Counted from the first letter of the stretch, positions 18,274 through 29,384 are shown. The stretch is 64,000 nt of DNA from Paenarthrobacter sp. Z7-10 (GCF_026932795.1 NZ_JADPVH010000004.1:37986-101985); one strand, 5' to 3'. Translations and numbers: made by a program. Notes: generated by a model from the letters alone, not told the origin.

Positions 18274-19332
18274 CTACTTGCGGCTGATGATGACCTTGAG
18301 GGCCTTCGTCTCGGCGGCCCGCGTAAACGTGTCATACGCCGCTGGGAATTCATCAAAGCTGAAGTGGTGAGTGGCAAACTTGGTGGCCTGTATCTTGTGC
18401 TGGGTGACCAGCCGAAGCAGCATTGCGGTACTGCTGGTGTTTACCAGGCACATGCTGATGCTGATATTGCGGATCCACAGGTCCTCCAGATGCAGCTCAA
18501 CTGAACGCCCGTGGACCCCGACGTTGGCAACGCTGCCACCTGGCCGGACGACGTCGACGGCCATGACAAACGTTTCCGGGACGCCGACGGCTTCGATGGC
18601 GACATCCACGCCGGCACCGTCGGTCAAGGCGAGGACCTGGTCCCGCCAGCCCGGGGATCCGGAGACGACCGTATGGGTTGCACCAAAGTCCAGGGCCTGC
18701 TCCAGCCTCGACGGATCCAAGTCGACGGCGATTACCGTGGCAGCCCCGCATAGTCCCGCTGTCATGACCGCCGCGAGCCCGACCGGGCCAGCGCCGATCA
18801 CCGCCACGACGTCGCCCGGCTTGACTCCGCCAGCTTGGACGCCGATTTCGAAACCAGTGGGCAAGATGTCCGAGAGCATGACAGCCTCGGCATCGCTGAC
18901 GCCGTCGGGCATTTTGTACAGGGAGTTGTCCGCGTAGGGTACCCGGACGAATTCGGCCTGCGTGCCGTCAATGAGGTGCCCGAAAACCCAGCCGATTCCC
19001 GCCGCACCCTCCTCGCCCAGGCAGTGGGAGTAGAGGCCGGAGCGGCAGTTGATGCAGTGCCCGCAGGACTTGATGCAGGAAATAATGACCCTGTCGCCAA
19101 CGGCGAGGTCGTGGACGCCATCGCCGACCTCCATTACGGTACCCACGCCTTCGTGACCCAGAATGCGCCCCTCCTGCACGGCAGGGACATCGCCCTTGAG
19201 GATGTGCAGGTCGGTCCCGCAGATGGTCGTCGTGTCCACCCTGACGATTGCGTCGGTTGGGTTGAGCAGCCCAGGCTGCGGTACATCGGTCCAGCTCTTC
19301 TTTCCGGGGCCCTGATACACGAGCGCTTTCAC
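18274..19332 (-). CDS. zinc-dependent medium-chain alcohol dehydrogenase
   Basis: A 352-residue MDR-family enzyme, NAD(P)-dependent. Catalytic zinc ligands are the Cys in TICGTDLH and the His-Glu of GHEGVG. The structural zinc site is CGHCINCRSGLYSHC and the Rossmann motif is GAGPVGLAA. It most resembles secondary-alcohol/threonine dehydrogenase-like members; the substrate cannot be read from sequence. It could recycle NADH by reducing aldehydes or ketones under hypoxia. The GTG at 19332 has AAAGGA 8 nt upstream. It lies 34 nt after PPOX paralogue 2, so the two form an operon driven from the 19845-19887 promoter. Confidence 0.88.
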   Translation of the reverse strand: MKALVYQGPGKKSWTDVPQPGLLNPTDAIVRVDTTTICGTDLHILKGDVPAVQEGRILGHEGVGTVMEVGDGVHDLAVGDRVIISCIKSCGHCINCRSGLYSHCLGEEGAAGIGWVFGHLIDGTQAEFVRVPYADNSLYKMPDGVSDAEAVMLSDILPTGFEIGVQAGGVKPGDVVAVIGAGPVGLAAVMTAGLCGAATVIAVDLDPSRLEQALDFGATHTVVSGSPGWRDQVLALTDGAGVDVAIEAVGVPETFVMAVDVVRPGGSVANVGVHGRSVELHLEDLWIRNISISMCLVNTSSTAMLLRLVTQHKIQATKFATHHFSFDEFPAAYDTFTRAAETKALKVIISRK

Positions 19333-19366
19333 ATCGGATCCTTTGGTGGTGGGCTGGTGCTGATGG

Positions 19367-19837
19367 TCACTCTGGAGCGGAACGAAGTGCCTGTGCCTGC
19401 GCGGTCCACCATTCAGCCGGCGGGGTGACCCGGAAGCGGCGGCCGGTGATGGAGACGGGCGAGATGCGGATGAAGACGTCCTTATGTCCGGACTCCCACG
19501 GAAAGAGCATCAGGGAAAAAGTTTCCAGCACTTCGTCTGTGCGGCTGATGGCAGAAGAGGCACCTCGAACGACGACACTCCAGGCAATCCCGGTATCCGC
19601 GTCCACACCGTCCGCTTCCATGGCGACCGGAACTGTTCCAGCGGCCGCGGACAGCTTGGTGCCCTCGCCGGTGCGGAAGACCACTGTGGCATGATCCACC
19701 GTGTAATTAAGGGGGAAAATGTCCGGGTGGTCGTCCACCCATACCGCGAGCCACCCGACCGAGTTGCCGCGCAGCAGCGCCCAGCAGGCACTTTCTTCGA
19801 GAACTTCGGTTCGGGTGGCTGGCTGGTTGGTGCTCAT
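19367..19837 (-). CDS. PPOX-fold flavin/nucleotide-binding protein (paralogue 2)
   Basis: About 156 residues, the same family as the proteins at 17725 and 22900. Shared blocks are CWALLRGNSVGWLAVWVDDH, VVFRTGEGTKL and ITGRRFRV. The ATG at 19837 (MSTNQPATRTEV) has no ribosome site. TACGCT sits at -13 to -8 and a palindrome is centred 43.5 nt upstream, so a leaderless or nearly leaderless mRNA is predicted. An upstream extension of the open frame reads through the promoter and is not real. First gene of a two-gene operon with the alcohol dehydrogenase. Confidence 0.85.
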   Translation of the reverse strand: MSTNQPATRTEVLEESACWALLRGNSVGWLAVWVDDHPDIFPLNYTVDHATVVFRTGEGTKLSAAAGTVPVAMEADGVDADTGIAWSVVVRGASSAISRTDEVLETFSLMLFPWESGHKDVFIRISPVSITGRRFRVTPPAEWWTAQAQALRSAPE

Positions 19838-19844
19838 GAAACCG

Positions 19845-19887
19845 AGCGTAGCCCTGGCGGTCGACGCGCAGTAGGGCATTAGTGCCC
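19845..19887 (-). promoter_or_regulatory. PPOX paralogue 2 promoter: palindromic box plus -10
   Basis: GGGCATTAGTGCCC (19874-19887) has perfect 5-bp arms but differs in the inner bases from the other copies. The -10 TACGCT is at 19850-19845. The centre-to--10 spacing is 30.5 nt, as at the other sites. Confidence 0.6.
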
Positions 19888-19895
19888 TGTGCGAT

Positions 19896-22834
19896 TCAGG
19901 GGCCCGAAACGTGTCGGTGACCTGAGACAAGGCCAACGTCGAGACGCTGGCCCGCGTGCAGGGTCTGCCGAATGCCCTCAACATTGACGTCTATGGCTGC
20001 GGCCGGCCCAGGATGCAGTTCCAGCCGCACGCGCTGCGCGCTGCATTCAACGCTGATGCGCTGACCCCGGTACAGCAGTTGAAAGTGGACACCGGGCAGT
20101 TCCGGGGGGGAGCACCGGGTGAAGCCACAAAGCACCATCACGGGTCTCGACGCCGCCGTAGCAGCGCAGCACCATGTCTACGGTGCCTGCCATGGCGCCC
20201 AGGTGGATGCCTTCGGCCGTCGTCCCGCCCTGCGTGTCGTCCAGATCGGAATCCAGCGCTTGCCGGAACAGGCTCCACGATTTCCTCCGATTGCTCCGGG
20301 CCAGCACCCAGCTGTGCGCAACCCGGCTCAATGTCGAACCATGGCTGGTGCGGGACAGGTAAAAATGCACAGTTCGCGGGATCTGCTGGGGCCGGAGGTG
20401 ATAGCCGAGCCGGTCAAAAATGTCCTGCAGTTCTTCGGCCGAGAAGAGATAGAAGATCATGAGCACATCCGCCTGTTTGGACAACCGGTAGTTGTTGGTG
20501 CTGTCGCCCTCAGACTGCAAAATCAGGTCCAGGCGGCCGATATTGCCATAGCGGGCCTGGTATCCCTCCCAGTCGAACTCTTTGAGCTTCTCGTATCCCT
20601 CGAACTGGCTGATGACGCCGTCGCTGTGGAACACTACCGTGAGCCGCCGGCTGATCGCGTCCCAGCTGTTCAGCTCTGCCTCGTCCATCCCCAAACGGTT
20701 CCACAGCGATTCCCGGTCCCCTCCGGTTGGTACTTCAGCCGCCTCGATCGCCCGGGCCAGGACCCAGGCGGCCAGGATATTCGTATAGGCGTTGTTTCGC
20801 ACGCCTCCACCGGAATTGCCAGGGTAGCCGTCGTGGAATTCATCCGGTCCCATCACCGAGTCGATGCTGAACCGGTTGCCCGTCTCATCGGGTGTGGCCA
20901 GGGAGGCGAAGAACCGGGCGATCTCCACCAGCAACTCGATGCCGTAACGGGTCAGGAAGTCGATGTCGCCGGTGGTCTGGTAGTAGCGCCATACACTGTA
21001 GGCGATGGCAAGGCCCACGTGACGCTGGCGGTAGGAATGATCAGATATCCAGTCCCCGTCACGAGTGTTGAACAAGGTGGTTGGAGTCTCATCCCGGCCA
21101 TCGCTGCCACTTTGCCAGGGGTACATTGCGCCACGGAACCCGGCACGACGGGCAGCGTCGCGGGCGGCGTCCAAGCGTCGGAACCGGTAGAGCAGGAGGG
21201 ACCGAGTGAGATCCGGCCGGCGGAGTGTCAGCATTGGGTAGACGAACAGTTCATCCCAGAAGATATGGCCTCGGTACCCCTCGCCGTGCAACCCACGTGC
21301 GGGTATGCCGGCGTCCTGGTCATCGGAAGCGGCCGCTGTGGCGGTGAGGACATGAAAGGTTTGCAGGCTCAGGGCCATACCGCTGCGAGGCCGGCCGGCA
21401 AGTTCGATGCCGAACACGCTCCAAAGCCTGCCCCAGGCATCGACGTGACGCGCCAGAAGCTCCGCAAACCCTGCGGCCCGATCGATCCGCGCAAGCGCGT
21501 CCAGGCCAGCGGTTGAGACGGCGTAATCACGGGAGGTGGCAAGTGCCGCCGTCTTTTCGATTATCAGCGGCATCCCACGCTTCAACTGGACCTTGAAGAG
21601 CTGCCGGGCACCGGAGCCGGCTCCGGCGTCCGTGCGGCCGGCCAATCGGGTCCGGACGGCGAGGGCGATGTGGATCCCTGACTGGTTGGTGTCGGTTTCC
21701 ACCAGCACGGTGGCGCCTGGCGTGCGGCTGCATCGGCCAGGACGCAGGTGCAGCCGGTTGAGGGCTGCGTCGGCGGCCGCATTACGGTTGGAAACGGCGG
21801 TGTTTATACCGGACTCGATCTCAAGAGTGCCCGCCCAGTCGACGGCGGTAACCTCCACCTCAAGGGCTGCAAGGTGCGGGTCGGCCATTGATTGGGGTGC
21901 CCTGCTGGTGACGCGGGTGGTGCGGCCCGCTGCATCGCGATACACCGTCGTGCGTTCCAGGACACCTCGGCGCAAGTCAAGCTGCTACCGGTGGCTGAGG
22001 GTTCGCGTTCTACCCGGCAGCAGTGGTTCGCCGCCGGCTGGCTTCAAAGACAGGAAGGTCGAGTCCGGAAGGTTGACCAGATGCTCGGTCTCGGTAGTCT
22101 GTCCGGCACGTTCGGTCCGCACGCGGTTGTAGACCCCGGCGGCATAGGTTCCGGGACAGTGAACTCCGTCTGCGAGGCTTCCGGGAGCTGACTCGCGAGT
22201 TGCCCAATAGCCATTGCCCAGCGTGCACAGGGCCTCCCTACGGGTTTCCAAGAAGGGATCGAAGTCCTCGTAGGTGAGCAGCCAATCGCTGTCCTTGCCT
22301 TTGCTGAACAGACTAGGGCGGCGTGGTTTTTTCTCCCGGACTACCGGACCACGTGGAGCACGCAAGTCAAGATTCGCGACGTCGGTCACTATGATCGTGG
22401 CTCCTGCCGAGAGCAGAGCCGGACCGTTCTCGCAACAGCACGGTGTCGGAGTACGCCTTGACGCCGGACTCTTTCAGTCTCTCGACGAAGAGTTCCTGCT
22501 TGCGTTCGGCCAAGGCACTCACGGTCAGTGCCGAACCCGCATCGTTCGATGTACCTTCCGTAAGCCGCAAGCCCCGGGCCAGCAGGAAGGCCCGGATGCC
22601 GTCTTTCCTGCTGCGGCCATCGATGTAGGTGCGATAGTCCAGCACAGGGTCGAACGGCTCGGGGGAGTGCAACGAAGGCAGGACAGAGTCGAACAATGCC
22701 TTCCATGCCGCAGCATGGACGGAAGCTGTATCCGTGACTACCCCGTCGAGGTCGAAAATGACAGCTCCAAAGCCCGCTGTTGTGCTTCCCCGGACCGTCC
22801 TTCCGCGGTGGGAGGGGTAGTGCTTGAGCTTCAC
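19896..22834 (-). pseudogene. broken HAD (beta-phosphoglucomutase-like)-GH65 phosphorylase gene
   Basis: Starting at the GTG at 22834, an HAD N-terminal half (FDLDGVVTDT motif and cap region) runs to about residue 130 and then loses its frame. The frame downstream resumes with GATIIVTDVANLDL, which looks like the HAD C-terminal end, followed by a GH65 domain. The GH65 catalytic region is present (VMGPDEFHDGYPG, general-acid Glu). Three lesions are visible. First, an internal deletion of roughly 100 residues of HAD. Second, an in-frame TAG at 21985-21987 where family members have Gln (RQELDLRRGV-like), one C-to-T step from CAG. Third, a frameshift at a seven-C run (minus strand, about 20104-20110), after which the family-like tail reads in another frame to 19896. 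An intact enzyme would phosphorolyse a disaccharide and isomerise beta-glucose-1-phosphate. Whether it was one fused gene or two overlapping genes is inferred. Confidence 0.8.
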
Positions 22835-22854
22835 AATGTCTCCAGGTCCTTAAT

Positions 22855-22902
22855 GCACGGTACCGTCGCCGGCCATCCGCACGGTACCGTTGCCGGCCCC
22901 TA
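22855..22902. repeat. two 24-bp direct repeats, each with a 10-bp palindrome
   Basis: Positions 22855-22878 and 22879-22902 share 20 near-identical leading bases, beginning GCACGGTACCGT. Each copy contains the palindrome ACGGTACCGT. They fill the gap between the PPOX paralogue 3 stop and the HAD start. The role is unknown; RNA processing, attenuation or protein binding are possible. Confidence 0.7.
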
Positions 22903-23367
22903 TTCGAATGATGCCCGGCGCGGATCGGACAGGGGAGTCTTCCAGATCTCGGGTTTCGTCACCTTGAATCTTCGTCCGCTGAGATTGAGGGTATTGACGC
23001 GGATAACGTGCTCTTTCGGCCCGCCCTGCCATGGGTCCAAATAGGCGACGCTGGCGTTCGACAGCTCTTCCTGCCGACGGACTTCCCGAGCGGCTCCGCG
23101 GAGCACGACGCTCCACGCAAGTTCGGTGTGCGAGTCGTAGCCGTCGATTTCCATGGCCACAGGTGTGCTCTCCAATGCGCCCAAGAATTTGGTTCCGGAT
23201 GCGGTGCGGAATACGACTGATCTGTTGTCCACGACGTAATTCACAGGGAAAATGTCCGGGTGTCCATCCACCACGACAGCCAATCGGGCCAAAACGTGGC
23301 TCTCCAACAGATGCCAGCATTCGATTTGCTCGAGCTTTTCGACGTCGGGCCGGTTCTTTGCATCCAT
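22900..23367 (-). CDS. PPOX-fold flavin/nucleotide-binding protein (paralogue 3)
   Basis: About 155 residues, the third copy of the split-barrel family. Blocks are CWHLLESHVLARLAVVVDGH, DIFPVNYVVD, VVFRTASGTKF and LSGRRFKV. I choose ATG 23367 over the TTG at 23385 because TAGCCT lies at -13 to -8 of the ATG and the box is in the same position as at the other two paralogues. It would be followed on the same transcript by the broken HAD-GH65 gene. The adjacent divergent gene is the DevS-like kinase, so the two probably share the regulatory region. Confidence 0.85.
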   Translation of the reverse strand: MDAKNRPDVEKLEQIECWHLLESHVLARLAVVVDGHPDIFPVNYVVDNRSVVFRTASGTKFLGALESTPVAMEIDGYDSHTELAWSVVLRGAAREVRRQEELSNASVAYLDPWQGGPKEHVIRVNTLNLSGRRFKVTKPEIWKTPLSDPRRASFE

Positions 23368-23374
23368 GTCCTTG

Positions 23375-25127
<1,753 letters not shown>

Positions 25128-25148
25128 GCCAACGGATGTCCTGGCGCT

Positions 25149-25865
25149 TCAGGGGATGCGCGTCACGTATACCGCTGCCTGGGTGCGGCGTTCAAAGCCG
25201 AGCTTGGCGAGCAGCGATGAAACGTAATTCTTGACCGTCTTCTCGGCCAGAAACAGTTCCCGGCCGATTTGCCGGTTCGTCAATCCCTGCCCGATCAGAT
25301 TCAGCACTTTTCGTTCCTGGGCGGTAAGCATCGCAACCCGCGGATCCAGATGTTCGAGTTCGACCAGTCCCCGGACCACTCGGCTCTTGAGTGCGGAGTC
25401 AAAGAGAGATTCCCCGTCGGCTGCCCGGCGCAGAGCGGAAACCAGGTCCGTCCCGCCGATCTCTTTTAGGACGTATCCTGCCGCACCGGCGAGCACAGCC
25501 CCGCGGACCGCCTGCTCGTCGTCGTAACTGGTCAGGATGAGACAGCGCAGTGAAGTGTCCACGGCGCGCACGTCGCGGCAGACCTCGATCCCAGTCCCAT
25601 CGGGCAGACGCGCATCCAAGACGCAGACGTCGGGATGAAGCGCGGGAATCTGCCGTGTCGCCTCGGCTGCAGAGCCCGACGAACCAACGACAGTGAAACC
25701 CTCACCCTCCAAGAGTTCGGCCAGCCCGCGGCGGACCAGTTCATGATCATCAAGGATGTAGACACCGATGTTAGGCAGGAAAGAATCCCCGGCGTCGCGC
25801 GACTTTGCCGTCCCCGGTGACGAACCGCTGGATGACTGTGTACTGGTGGATGGTGAGCTCGCCAC
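25149..25865 (-). CDS. devR: DevR/DosR-like NarL-family response regulator
   Basis: A receiver domain (VYILDDHELVRRGL, phospho-acceptor Asp in CVLDARLPDG, switch region LTSYDD, Lys in YVLKEIGG) is followed by a LuxR-type HTH, LTAQERKVLNLIGQGLTNRQ and FLAEKTVKNYVSSLLAKLG. The HTH recognition helix is almost the same as in mycobacterial DevR, which supports the GGGNC-type boxes in this window as its sites. The N-terminus is uncertain. The GTG at 25865 gives a 238-residue protein with about 35 extra residues, and the open frame continues to 26231 through non-coding-looking sequence. A strong box lies 74 nt upstream of that GTG, so autoregulation is likely. It converges with the kinase gene, 21 nt apart. 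Confidence 0.9.
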   Translation of the reverse strand: MASSPSTSTQSSSGSSPGTAKSRDAGDSFLPNIGVYILDDHELVRRGLAELLEGEGFTVVGSSGSAAEATRQIPALHPDVCVLDARLPDGTGIEVCRDVRAVDTSLRCLILTSYDDEQAVRGAVLAGAAGYVLKEIGGTDLVSALRRAADGESLFDSALKSRVVRGLVELEHLDPRVAMLTAQERKVLNLIGQGLTNRQIGRELFLAEKTVKNYVSSLLAKLGFERRTQAAVYVTRIP

Positions 25866-25909
25866 GGGACCTGGATTTCTGTTGAGCGTCCGCAGTCGCG
25901 GACAAGGCC

Positions 25910-25952
25910 ATTCTTTCGCTCCGCCCACCCGGCTGCAAGGGTCCAAAGACCC
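25910..25952 (-). promoter_or_regulatory. regulator-gene promoter: best DevR-like box
   Basis: GGGTCCAAAGACCC (25939-25952) has perfect GGGTC/GACCC arms. At the 30.5-nt distance the -10 would be AAGAAT (25915-25910), one base from TANNNT. Transcription from about 25903 gives a 38-nt leader to GTG 25865. It could also act on the divergent gene at 26123, but no -10 is obvious on that side. Confidence 0.6.
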
Positions 25953-26122
25953 GCCGATCAGTTTCGCGGTGCCCGACGCCAGCATGTGCCGTTGGAACTT
26001 AATCATCGTTGGTCTCGATGGATCCGACGCATCTCGGTTGCAGAGCAGAGCAGAACTGGCACGCGGCCCGGTAGGTCGGTACCGTCGTCGTAACGGCACA
26101 TCAGCAACCAGACAGGTGCGGC

Positions 26123-28111
26123 ATGACCAGGAACAACAAGAATCGGCACAGGGGAAAGAGCCCATCGCGGAAGGGCGCCCCCGGTTCTGGCTCTGCCGGA
26201 TCCACTTCCCTGAGCGCCTTTCGCTCGGCACGTGCCGTGGACGCCCTCACACCAGCCTTCCTTCAATGGTTCAAGGCGCAAGCACCGGCCGAAGCCCCAG
26301 CCGCTGTTGCCTTGGATCTCCTGAACCAGGCCAAGGCGGTGCTGGCCCGGTATATGGAGGAAACTGCCGGCTCGGAGATCACCAACCTTGACCCGATTCC
26401 GTTGGCGAAGGCCGTCGCCGAAGCAAGCACCGCCGTTGCGGCCCCGGCCGGCGAGGAGCAGCCGGGAGACAGCGCCTTCACCGTGATCGCCATGCACGCC
26501 TTCGTGGACTTCCTTTCCGAAACGGGCCGGTGGACGGGAACTGAGGAGAACCTGGCCGCCATTCTTAGCTTCTTTGCAACAGTTGACGGTCAGTTCACGA
26601 ATGGGGATACCGACGACGGCGGTCTCATCGATGTGCCGGAAGTCTCCGATGAGCGGGCCTACGAAGTCTTTTCCAACCTGCCTCTCATCCAACGGGCTGC
26701 GGCCTTGCTTGAGTGGATCGGCGATGGGAAGCCGGTGACCGCAACGGGCGCGCTTCGGCTGAAGGACATCGAAGCTGCTGCGGCCTCCATCGGTGTGAGG
26801 GCCAGGGGCGGCTCCAAACGTGTCCATGCCGAAGACTCCTCTGCGGGGACGTCCGAAGAAGTCGTTCACACTGTCCGCAGTATGTTTGACGTCCCGCCGC
26901 TTGCCCAGCTGTGGAAGGCGTTGGAGCGGGCCGGGCTTATCGGCCTGGGCGCATCGAAAGCGGTTCCTACCGAGGTGGTTGCATATTTTCTGACCGGGGA
27001 GCCGTGGGCCCGCCTGGAGGAGTTCCACAACTTCACGGTGAACTTTCTCGAGGTGGCGGTGCTCGACGTAGACCCGGCACAGCCGTGGCAGGGCCAGGTC
27101 TCCAGTCTGCTGGCGTCAGTCCTGATCGCGGCGACCACTCCGGAGCCGCCGTCGGTGGAACAAATTCTGGCCGCCGAACATCAGGCGCCGGAAGGGGAAA
27201 GGCTGCTGGTCCGGCTGCTGAGCGGCCTGGCGGTGCAGCGGCTGAAGGGTTTCACCGAGCTCGGCCTGCTGACAATGGACACCCACTTCAGAGTGCCCCC
27301 CGCACTCGTGCAAGCGGTGGCGGAGGTCCTGGACCATGACGGGGTGCTGGAAGAACTCGGATTGGGCGGAGACTTCGACGACGCCGACGACGCCGACGAC
27401 TTCGACGACGCCAGCGCAGACGAGCCGGACATCAGCGCGGGGGAGATGCCGGACATTTCGGCGGAGGAAATTGAGCGGGCGCTCGCGGGCGATATTGTCA
27501 TCGAGGCGCCGGCGCAGCAGCGGCCGGCGGGTGGGTCGATCCTGCAACTGAAAGTCACGCTGAAGGGCTCCAAGCCGCCGATCTGGCGCCGGGTTCTGGT
27601 GCAGTCCGGCATGCCGCTCAGCCAGCTGCACCAGACCATCCAGTCACTGTTTGCCTGGCAGGATTTCCACCTGCACGAATTCCAGACCGGCGGCCTGCGC
27701 GGGCCGGCTTACGGCCCGGTTGATCCGGACGGGGAGGACGACGGATTCGGAGAAGCTCCGCAGGACGAGGCGACAGTCAGCGTCGTCAAACTTCTGCCGG
27801 ACATCGGCAGTTCGATGACGTACACCTATGACTTTGGCGACGGCTGGGATCACGAGATCAAGGTCGAGAAGATTTCGACGGACGACGGCGTCGGGCAGCT
27901 TCCGCGGTGCACCGCGGGCCGCGGCGCCCCACCAGCGGAGGACAGCGGCGGCCCCGACGGCTGGGCGCACATCGTCGAGGCCGTCAACGATCCCGGCCAC
28001 GAGGAGCACGACGAGTACCGCGAGTGGCTGGGGCTGCAGCCGGGAGAAACTCTCGATCCGAAAGCCTTCGATCTGGACGAAATCAACGAGGAACTGGCTG
28101 GTCGGTTCTGA
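26123..28111 (+). CDS. pRiA4b Orf3-like domain protein
   Basis: A 662-residue protein. Residues about 475-655 form the plasmid pRiA4b Orf3-like domain: LKVTLKGSKPPIWRRVLV, QLHQTIQSLFAW..FHLHEF and YTYDFGDGWDHEIKVEK are its consensus blocks. The family is common on mobile elements but has no established biochemical role. The N-terminal two thirds are helical and Ala-rich without a family I recognise. An Asp-rich linker (about 413-430), encoded by GAC repeats at 27371-27412, separates the parts. The ATG at 26123 has a weak AGGTG site. It is divergent from the DevR-like gene and may be unrelated to the regulon. Confidence 0.75.
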   Translation: MTRNNKNRHRGKSPSRKGAPGSGSAGSTSLSAFRSARAVDALTPAFLQWFKAQAPAEAPAAVALDLLNQAKAVLARYMEETAGSEITNLDPIPLAKAVAEASTAVAAPAGEEQPGDSAFTVIAMHAFVDFLSETGRWTGTEENLAAILSFFATVDGQFTNGDTDDGGLIDVPEVSDERAYEVFSNLPLIQRAAALLEWIGDGKPVTATGALRLKDIEAAAASIGVRARGGSKRVHAEDSSAGTSEEVVHTVRSMFDVPPLAQLWKALERAGLIGLGASKAVPTEVVAYFLTGEPWARLEEFHNFTVNFLEVAVLDVDPAQPWQGQVSSLLASVLIAATTPEPPSVEQILAAEHQAPEGERLLVRLLSGLAVQRLKGFTELGLLTMDTHFRVPPALVQAVAEVLDHDGVLEELGLGGDFDDADDADDFDDASADEPDISAGEMPDISAEEIERALAGDIVIEAPAQQRPAGGSILQLKVTLKGSKPPIWRRVLVQSGMPLSQLHQTIQSLFAWQDFHLHEFQTGGLRGPAYGPVDPDGEDDGFGEAPQDEATVSVVKLLPDIGSSMTYTYDFGDGWDHEIKVEKISTDDGVGQLPRCTAGRGAPPAEDSGGPDGWAHIVEAVNDPGHEEHDEYREWLGLQPGETLDPKAFDLDEINEELAGRF

Positions 28112-28184
28112 GGTCGGGTTTTGGGTCTGCAAATCACGGGCGCCCCGACGCTGAACATTGGCGTCCGGGTCCGACCAAAAACGA

Positions 28185-29384
28185 CTAGACGACGGCGGAG
28201 ACCAGCTCCTCGGCTTCCCTGACCCGCAGTTTGCCGGACATCAGCTGGGGAAGAAGCGCGTCGCGGGTAGCGGCAAGACTGCGATTCTCGTCGGTGAGGG
28301 ACTTCATAAGAACAAACGTGCAACCGGTAGATTCCTCGAACTCGGCCAGATCACGATCGTCAGGTTTGCTGACTGTATATCCCGTCAAGTCAAGGGCCGA
28401 GACGCGTTGCCTGCCCGATGTGCCGACCATGTGTCTGATTGCGAAGGTTCTAAAACGTTCACTTGTCGCGATGAAGTATGAGAGAGCGATGGGGATGCCG
28501 GCGCGGGACCGTAGGACGATGAACTCTGTTGAGCCTATTCCCACTTGGCCGTCGTCCAAGAAGTCCACGAAGCCGGTTTTACGGTTTTCCAGGCAGGGCG
28601 TTATCCTCGCAAGCAACGTATCGCCGTTCTTGAACCGGGCTCCGCCTTTTGCCGGTCGATGATCCCAGTCGCTGATGCTTATGTTGGCAACAGGGATTTT
28701 CTGCATATCCACATAGACAGGTTCGGCTTCCACAGGAGCGGCCACCTTGGGATTGAGTTCTACGAGCTCGTCGAGTCCGACTAGAGGTGTGTCCTCTCCA
28801 GGATCTTGGTTCAAACCCAACGCGGCAAAATGTGCCTCAAGCAGTGATACGGCGGTAGCAGCGAGCTTGGTGTTGGCGGCGATCTTGTCGTCGAGCGCGC
28901 CCAGCACCTCCGCAATCGCCCGCTGCTCCTGGAGCGAAGGAAGGTTCAGATTCATGTTTTTCGCTGAACTGACGTTGAAGTGCTGCTGGACAGCACCGAC
29001 CAGTTGAGAGTCAATGTAGCCTGCTGCTGCGCTGTTTATGTAATAGCTAAGCCAGTAAGGATCGATTTGCGGCCCGGGACGGGTAATTACTAGGTCTGAG
29101 CAGTTGGCTGCCGACCATTCGGCAGGTACAACTGCCGTCGATCCAGGCTTTCCTGTTCGGACCGTAACGACGTCGCCACCACGAAGCGCGCTCTTCTTCA
29201 ACTTTAAGTGGAAAGCCTCATCGATGTACTTCACGTCCGAAAGGTCGAAACCATGGCGAAGGACATTCTGTGATCGTAGCAAAGGGATTCCAGTGGATAT
29301 GTATTCCTGAGCCATTGAACCGACGTGGCCGACCGTGACTTCCTCAGCAATATCGCCTAGCTTGATCTGCCGCCAGTCGGTCAC
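28185..29384 (-). CDS. hsdS: type I restriction-modification specificity subunit
   Basis: A 399-residue HsdS with two target-recognition domains (about residues 1-150 and 200-345), each followed by a conserved helix: LPSLQEQRAIAEVLGALDDKIAANTKL after the first, and SLTDENRSLAATRDALLPQLMSGKL after the second. It sets the bipartite DNA target of the HsdM complex. The GTG at 29384 forms a GTGA overlap with the ancestral hsdM stop. The TRD-coding DNA is visibly less GC-rich than its surroundings (for example 28960-29280), as expected for exchanged specificity modules. No hsdR lies in the window. Confidence 0.92.
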   Translation of the reverse strand: MTDWRQIKLGDIAEEVTVGHVGSMAQEYISTGIPLLRSQNVLRHGFDLSDVKYIDEAFHLKLKKSALRGGDVVTVRTGKPGSTAVVPAEWSAANCSDLVITRPGPQIDPYWLSYYINSAAAGYIDSQLVGAVQQHFNVSSAKNMNLNLPSLQEQRAIAEVLGALDDKIAANTKLAATAVSLLEAHFAALGLNQDPGEDTPLVGLDELVELNPKVAAPVEAEPVYVDMQKIPVANISISDWDHRPAKGGARFKNGDTLLARITPCLENRKTGFVDFLDDGQVGIGSTEFIVLRSRAGIPIALSYFIATSERFRTFAIRHMVGTSGRQRVSALDLTGYTVSKPDDRDLAEFEESTGCTFVLMKSLTDENRSLAATRDALLPQLMSGKLRVREAEELVSAVV

